A stretch of DNA of 20,081 nt from an uncultured Lachnospiraceae bacterium (GTDB taxonomy: Bacteria; Bacillota; Clostridia; Lachnospirales; Lachnospiraceae), in the NCBI GenBank assembly GCA_958444395.1, contig CAUCOL010000001.1, positions 1-20,081 of the forward strand. Direction: 5' to 3'. Positions 16,394 to 20,081 of the stretch are shown here, piece by piece. Made by a program: the position numbers and the translations under genes. How positions within the stretch are numbered: position 1 is the first letter of the stretch; every line of letters starts with the position of its first letter. Under the pieces are notes generated by a model. The model did no database searches and was not told the origin of the DNA. It saw only the letters and a list, made by a program, of their open reading frames with translations.

Positions 16394-16427
16394 GTTTGCA
16401 ATGAATGGAAAACGCAAACCATTCATT
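16394..16427 (-). promoter_or_regulatory. Interleaved inverted repeats (pseudoknot-capable) in the chemoreceptor leader
   Basis: On the plus strand the order is GTTTGC (16394-16399), AATGAATGG (16400-16408), GCAAAC (16414-16419), CCATTCATT (16419-16427). First pairs with third and second with fourth, so the two stems cross. They can form a pseudoknot or act as alternatives. The segment lies between the minus-strand promoter and the chemoreceptor start. Confidence 0.5.
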
Positions 16428-16451
16428 TGTCTCTTTCTCTCATTATGTACG

Positions 16452-16480
16452 ATTATAACATAATCTGGAAAATATGAACA
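16452..16480 (-). promoter_or_regulatory. Promoter candidate for the basic-extension chemoreceptor
   Basis: On the minus strand TGTTCA (plus 16475-16480) is followed after 17 nt by a perfect TATAAT (plus 16452-16457), preceded by TG as in an extended -10 site. Confidence 0.6.
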
Positions 16481-16521
16481 GATGATGAACAAGAAAAGAA
16501 GAAGAAATTTACAGGAAAAGA

Positions 16522-16549
16522 TTGCAAAAAGGCAGTGCAATGTTATAGT
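16522..16549 (+). promoter_or_regulatory. Promoter candidate for the DUF975 gene
   Basis: TTGCAA (16522-16527), a 16-nt spacer ending in TGT, and TATAGT (16544-16549) form a good extended -10 promoter, about 145 nt upstream of the start codon and divergent from the chemoreceptor promoter. Confidence 0.6.
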
Positions 16550-16694
16550 ATAGGAAAGAACGTATTTTGAAAATGACAGACTAAAATCCATTCGGCAGAT
16601 GATTTGTGCTGCCTGCGAAGACTGTGCTGAACAATGGATGCAGGGAATGGTTACGACCAATAGGAACTGTTTGGAAAAGAAACGGAGGAGAGAC

Positions 16695-17798
16695 ATGGAA
16701 AACTGGACAAGAGAGGGACTGAAGATAAGAGCAAAGCAGCGATTGCAGCAGCAGTATTGGAAATTCGTACTGCTGGCGTTGATCCTGGCACTGGTGACAG
16801 GGGGAATATCGAATGCTTCGGGAAGAGTCACAGGTTCTTTGAGCAAGTCATCGAACAGTCAGACGACGAATACAAAGCAGCTTACAGATAATCAGATCGT
16901 AAACCGGATCCTGAATGAAGGAACGGCGGGTAGCAGTGCCTCAACGATTCTGCATGCAGTTACCGCCACATCCTTTAGCATTTTTCTACTGCTGGTATTT
17001 ATCGTGGCAGCATTTATTTCGATATTGCTTAGCATTTTTTTGATCAATCCGGTCATCGTCGGTGGCTGTGGTGCATTTGACAAAGGTTTTGATGAAGAAC
17101 CCAATATACGAAATCTGGTCAGTGCGTTTGGACCGGAATATAAGAATACCGTATTGACAATGTTTCTGAGAGACCTTTTTACCAACCTGTGGATGTTACT
17201 GCTGGTTGTTCCGGGGATCATCAAGCATTACGAATATAAATGTATTCCTTATCTTCTGGCAGAGAATCCTTCCATGAATTATTCAGAGGCATTCGCAGAG
17301 AGCAGGCGTCTGATGGATGGTCATAAGATGGATGCATTTGTGCTGGATCTGTCCTTTATCGGATGGGAGCTTTTAACGATTATTCCGCTGGTTGGGATTT
17401 TATGGGTCAATCCATATTACAATCTGACATGGGCAGCATTTTACCGTGCGGTTAGCAATGCAGAGCAGAGAAGATACCATTTTGAGGGCTACAGTGATCC
17501 ACAGGGCGGCAGTGGTTATAATACATGGAATGACGCAGCCGGACAGAATCCATATGGCAACGGACAGAATACTACCTGGAATAATGGTGCTATGCAGAAC
17601 CAGAATGGCAGCTGGAACAATGGTGCTGCACAGAATCAGAATGGCAGTTGGAACAATGGAACTGCGCAGGATCAGAACGGTGCCTGGAATCAGGGTGCCG
17701 GACAGAACACGTCATCCAATGGAAGTCAGCAGACCGGTTTTCAGGAGAGCTACTGGACATCCGGACAGGAGAAGCAGGATTCCGACACGCCACAGTAA
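16695..17798 (+). CDS. DUF975-family membrane protein with repetitive Asn/Gln/Gly/Trp tail
   Basis: A 367-residue protein. ATG 16695 is 6 nt after GGAGG; the frame is open further upstream without a ribosome site. The N-terminus (WTREGLKIRAKQRLQQQYWK) and the later segments FLINPVIVGG, TMFLRDLFTNLW, VVPGIIKHYEYKCIPYLLAE and FVLDLSFIGWELL match the pattern I know for DUF975 membrane proteins, whose role is unknown. Hydrophobic helices lie at about 22-40, 95-120, 160-180 and 220-245. From about residue 265 the protein changes to a soluble low-complexity tail with four copies of a 12-residue unit built around NGxWNNGxxQ. The tail is not part of the usual family as I know it. A promoter is visible upstream; the next gene starts 167 nt later. 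Confidence 0.85.
   Translation: MENWTREGLKIRAKQRLQQQYWKFVLLALILALVTGGISNASGRVTGSLSKSSNSQTTNTKQLTDNQIVNRILNEGTAGSSASTILHAVTATSFSIFLLLVFIVAAFISILLSIFLINPVIVGGCGAFDKGFDEEPNIRNLVSAFGPEYKNTVLTMFLRDLFTNLWMLLLVVPGIIKHYEYKCIPYLLAENPSMNYSEAFAESRRLMDGHKMDAFVLDLSFIGWELLTIIPLVGILWVNPYYNLTWAAFYRAVSNAEQRRYHFEGYSDPQGGSGYNTWNDAAGQNPYGNGQNTTWNNGAMQNQNGSWNNGAAQNQNGSWNNGTAQDQNGAWNQGAGQNTSSNGSQQTGFQESYWTSGQEKQDSDTPQ
17568..17711 (+). repeat. 36-bp in-frame tandem repeat, four copies
   Basis: Copies start at 17568, 17604, 17640 and 17676 and encode NTTWNNGAMQNQ, NGSWNNGAAQNQ, NGSWNNGTAQDQ and NGAWNQGAGQNT. A degenerate related unit (YNTWNDAAGQNPYG) precedes them. The exact 36-bp period suggests expansion by slippage or recombination, so copy number may vary between strains. 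Confidence 0.85.
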
Positions 17799-17853
17799 GC
17801 AGGGCTGAAGGGATACATTATAGTAATCGGAAGCTGACGAAGAGAAAAAGGAT

Positions 17854-17873
17854 CTGTCCGTATAATTGGACAG
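17854..17873. other. Small perfect hairpin in the gap before the TPR/DUF6273 gene
   Basis: CTGTCC (17854-17859) pairs with GGACAG (17868-17873). The T run exists only on the minus strand, where no gene ends here, so a terminator role is doubtful. Two TATAAT-like sequences occur nearby (17861 and about 17886) without a well-spaced -35. Confidence 0.3.
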
Positions 17874-17965
17874 GCAGGGAAGCAATATAATTATAAAAGG
17901 ATGAACGGGGATGAAATGTGTTTTCGTTCCATAGATCATTGCAAGAATAAGAACTGGGAATTTAT

Positions 17966-19219
17966 ATGAAAGTTATAGAAGATATTATAGTAGAAAAAGT
18001 AAACACACCAAAGGTAAAAAAGCCGATTGTGAAAGAGGAAAATCTCTCTCCGGAAGAGAGAAAGTACCGAAGTGCCGTACAGCTGATGGAGTCGGTCGAA
18101 TGCATTACCCGATTTGAGCATGCGGTTATCGCATTGAATGCAGCGGCAGAATTATTCGATGCGCTGGGAGAATATAAAGACAGTCCGAAGAAGAAGGAAC
18201 TTTGCGGGAAAAAGGCACACAAGATCGAGATATCAGGAAAAGAGAAAGCCTATCAGGCAGCAGTCCGTGCGATGGAGGCGGCGAGAACGAATATAGATTA
18301 CCGGACAGTGATCTCAGAGTTTGCGCGTTTTCCGGAATACAAGGACAGCCAGGAGAAGATCGACCTGTGTAAAAAGAAGCTGGAGCAGATGGCAGATCGA
18401 AAGGTCTGGAAGAACCGTGGCATTACGATTGCCATACTGGCAGTCGCTGCCGTGATCTTTTATTTCTCACCGGCATTTCCGTATACAAAGGGTATTATAC
18501 GGATGAAACAGGGGCATTATAAGATTGCGATCACCCACTTTAGTGAAGCGGGCGATTTTCTGAACAGCAGGCAGGAGAAAAAGAAGTGTCATTATCAGCA
18601 GGCTTTGAAAGCGCAGGATGCAGGCAATACCGAGCGTGCCTTGTTACTCTGTAAGAAAGCAGAAGGCTATAAGCAGGCAGATTATATGGCTGCACAGCTG
18701 GAACTTGATAAGATAAAGAAGGCATCGGCAGGCGATCAGGTAGCATTTGGACATGGCAACTGGCAGGTACTGTCAAACCAGTCCGGTCAGCTGGTGCTCT
18801 GGTACAGCGATCCGTTCGTACAGAAAGCCTATGATAAGGACGACAATGACTGGGGGACTTCCCATGTGCGTAAGTGGTTAAATAAGCATGGCAAAGAAAA
18901 GCTGTTTAATCAGGGAGAAAAGAAACTCTTACAGCCGGTACAGAATGCACTGCAGAAAGAAAAAGAGGACAGGCTGTATCTGCTGGATGCAGAGGAATAT
19001 GCACGTTATAAAGAACAGCTCGGACAGCAGAACGTGGCAGATGCCTGGTGGCTGCGCAGCACCGGATCCGGACAGAACCGGACGGATTATGTTGATCCGG
19101 CAGGGAATGTGCAGAGCAGTGGAACAGTAACGGAAGAGAAAGAGGTTCGTCCGGTCGTGACGATCTCGCTCGATACTTCCGTGCTGGATCTGTCGATCAC
19201 ACCGCCAACGCAGCAGTAG
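17966..19219 (+). CDS. Single-pass membrane protein with TPR-like repeats and DUF6273-like C-terminal domain
   Basis: A 417-residue protein starting at ATG 17966 (GGGAA 6 nt upstream, a modest ribosome site). Residues 1-150 are cytoplasmic and charged, with repeats of the form EYKDS(P/Q)-xK-x-x-LC-x-KK (about 69-84 and 124-140), resembling solenoid TPR/Sel1 units. A membrane helix follows (153-170). A third related repeat lies outside (about 195-215, ending in C-x-x-Q-x-A). From about 258 the sequence matches the layout of DUF6273, often seen in Clostridia surface proteins: VRKWLN, EEYARY, DAWWLRSTGSG, then a DPAGNV stretch and VRPVVTI. No catalytic motif is evident. It starts 167 nt after the DUF975 gene and 29 nt before the DUF1858 gene; function unknown. 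Confidence 0.8.
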   Translation: MKVIEDIIVEKVNTPKVKKPIVKEENLSPEERKYRSAVQLMESVECITRFEHAVIALNAAAELFDALGEYKDSPKKKELCGKKAHKIEISGKEKAYQAAVRAMEAARTNIDYRTVISEFARFPEYKDSQEKIDLCKKKLEQMADRKVWKNRGITIAILAVAAVIFYFSPAFPYTKGIIRMKQGHYKIAITHFSEAGDFLNSRQEKKKCHYQQALKAQDAGNTERALLLCKKAEGYKQADYMAAQLELDKIKKASAGDQVAFGHGNWQVLSNQSGQLVLWYSDPFVQKAYDKDDNDWGTSHVRKWLNKHGKEKLFNQGEKKLLQPVQNALQKEKEDRLYLLDAEEYARYKEQLGQQNVADAWWLRSTGSGQNRTDYVDPAGNVQSSGTVTEEKEVRPVVTISLDTSVLDLSITPPTQQ

Positions 19220-19248
19220 ATCAGAAAAAACCAGGAAGGGAGAGTCTT

Positions 19249-19452
19249 ATGGTTATTACAAAATATTCATTGATCGGTGCCATCTTACAGTCTTATCCAT
19301 CGGCAGCGGAGTGCTTTAGCGAGATGGGGATGCATTGTGTTTCCTGCCATATGTCACCCAGAGAGACATTGGAGCAGGCATGTATGACACATGGCTGTGA
19401 TATTGATGCATTAGTCGAAAAACTGGATCAGCATATCAACGGTCCGCAATAA
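19249..19452 (+). CDS. Small DUF1858 domain protein with CxxC motif
   Basis: A 67-residue protein; ATG 19249 follows GGGAGAG at normal distance. It begins with ITKYSLIGAILQSYP and carries MGMHCVSCHMSPRETLEQAC, then HGCDIDALVEKL, the pattern of DUF1858 / the hybrid-cluster-protein-associated redox domain. The CxxC pair (CVSC) plus two more Cys suggest a redox or metal role; the family is often near or fused to hybrid cluster or other redox proteins, none of which is seen here. It starts 29 nt after the preceding gene, so it is probably co-transcribed with it, and ends at a terminator. Confidence 0.88.
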   Translation: MVITKYSLIGAILQSYPSAAECFSEMGMHCVSCHMSPRETLEQACMTHGCDIDALVEKLDQHINGPQ

Positions 19453-19463
19453 TACGAAAGAAG

Positions 19464-19490
19464 AAAGATCTGTTAGCGCAGGTCTTTTTT
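19464..19490 (+). terminator. Terminator after the DUF1858 gene
   Basis: AAAGATCTG (19464-19472) pairs with CAGGTCTTT (19479-19487) with one G-U pair, and the T run extends to 19490. Confidence 0.75.
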
Positions 19491-19539
19491 CAGAATACAG
19501 GAGAATCTTTACAACACAGAAAGAAAGAGGAACAAAAGA

Positions 19540-20081
19540 ATGAATACACACAGGAAAAAATGGATGCGGGCAGCCGCAGGAATACTTTGTGCGGCAATGA
19601 TGATGACGGATGTGGCATCTGCAGCCGCAGGACAGAAGAAGCAGGATATTGTACTTCGTGAGAATCGGATCGTGCTTCCGGTTGTACCGGCAACAGAGGA
19701 GCCGACGCAGAGCCCAAAGACAAGTGCTACTGTGAATCCATCTGCCACCGTAAAGCCCGTCAATACCGTGGATACGGCAAAACCGGACAGCAGCGTAGCA
19801 CCGTCAGATACGTTGAAACCTGGCAGTACCATAACACCGCCAACGCCGAAGCCAAGTGCTACCGTGACACCATCTGCCACACCAAAGCCTACGGCTACAG
19901 TCAGACCGACTCCGACGGTAAAACCGGTGGTGACAGCAAAGCCCGGCAGTTCGTTGCTGCTGGGACGTCAGACAGAGGACATCCGCCTGACCGTAGGTGC
20001 TGCCGGTGAGTTTGATCTGGACCGCAGTCAGTACAGTATTGTCTCTTCCCTGCGCTATGCCGTACGTGTGCAGTACACATC
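19540..20081 (+). CDS. Secreted protein with signal peptide and Thr/Pro-rich linker (3' partial)
   Basis: ATG 19540 begins MNTHRKKWMRAAAGILCAAM, a typical signal peptide: basic start, hydrophobic core, probable cut after ASA near residue 28. A short mature stretch is followed by about 85 residues rich in Thr, Pro, Ala, Val and Lys with loose repeats such as PSATV and KPxxT, a common stalk or linker in surface proteins of Clostridia. After about residue 140 an ordered region begins (RQTEDIRLTVGAAGEFDLD, then RSQYSIV), possibly a beta-sandwich, but the frame runs off the right edge with about 180 codons visible. AAAGAGG at 19524-19530 is the likely ribosome site. The function cannot be judged from this part. 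Confidence 0.85.
   Translation, partial: MNTHRKKWMRAAAGILCAAMMMTDVASAAAGQKKQDIVLRENRIVLPVVPATEEPTQSPKTSATVNPSATVKPVNTVDTAKPDSSVAPSDTLKPGSTITPPTPKPSATVTPSATPKPTATVRPTPTVKPVVTAKPGSSLLLGRQTEDIRLTVGAAGEFDLDRSQYSIVSSLRYAVRVQYT

Noticed and set aside
16414..16424. GCAAACCATTC, which resembles part of the c-di-GMP-I (GEMM) riboswitch
   Set aside because: The remaining conserved elements (receptor helix, second hairpin, downstream GGGAC-type segments) are absent, and the segment lies upstream of the likely plus-strand transcription start.
17568..17711. Regular repeats as a CRISPR array
   Set aside because: The 36-bp units are directly adjacent with no spacers and are in frame within a gene.

Overview
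The window looks like chromosomal DNA of an anaerobic, Gram-positive Clostridia, most likely a Lachnospiraceae relative. This rests on gene content and style (PPi-type phosphofructokinase, an Amt/PII pair with a non-tyrosine T-loop, several long chemoreceptors, DUF975 and DUF6273 proteins, a Thr/Pro-linker surface protein, moderate GC, AAGGAG-type ribosome sites). No rRNA or tRNA gene is present, so a genus cannot be named.

Layout, left to right. A chemoreceptor fused to a C-terminal PilZ (c-di-GMP-binding) module runs in from the left edge and ends at tandem terminators. A PPi-type phosphofructokinase follows, closed by a terminator and a large palindrome. Next is an ammonium transporter and PII pair (amtB-glnK), whose spacer carries three degenerate direct repeats with a period of about 68 nt. 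Immediately after glnK lies an imperfect inverted repeat of about 520 bp (5611-6131) that could fold into one giant hairpin. A membrane-bound diguanylate cyclase with its own promoter and terminator follows. An 18-residue micropeptide gene, with a strong ribosome site and a hairpin terminator that starts inside its stop codon, then precedes a three-gene operon: two half-size ABC exporters that overlap by one base and a short AraC-type regulator.

The right half opens with two paralogous chemoreceptors on the minus strand, the second with a very basic N-terminal extension. A divergent intergenic region with recognisable promoters on both strands separates them from a plus-strand run: a DUF975 membrane protein with a repetitive Asn/Gln/Gly/Trp tail, a single-pass protein with TPR-like repeats and a DUF6273-like ectodomain, a small DUF1858 CxxC protein, and the start of a secreted Thr/Pro-rich surface protein cut by the right edge.

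Themes: environmental sensing (three chemoreceptors), c-di-GMP signalling (one maker and one PilZ receptor), nitrogen uptake and sensing, and a possible peptide-export or attenuation system. The most unusual structures are the giant inverted repeat, the micropeptide/terminator/exporter arrangement, and the repeats between amtB and glnK. Most ordinary open frames on the opposite strand are shadows of the chemoreceptor genes.
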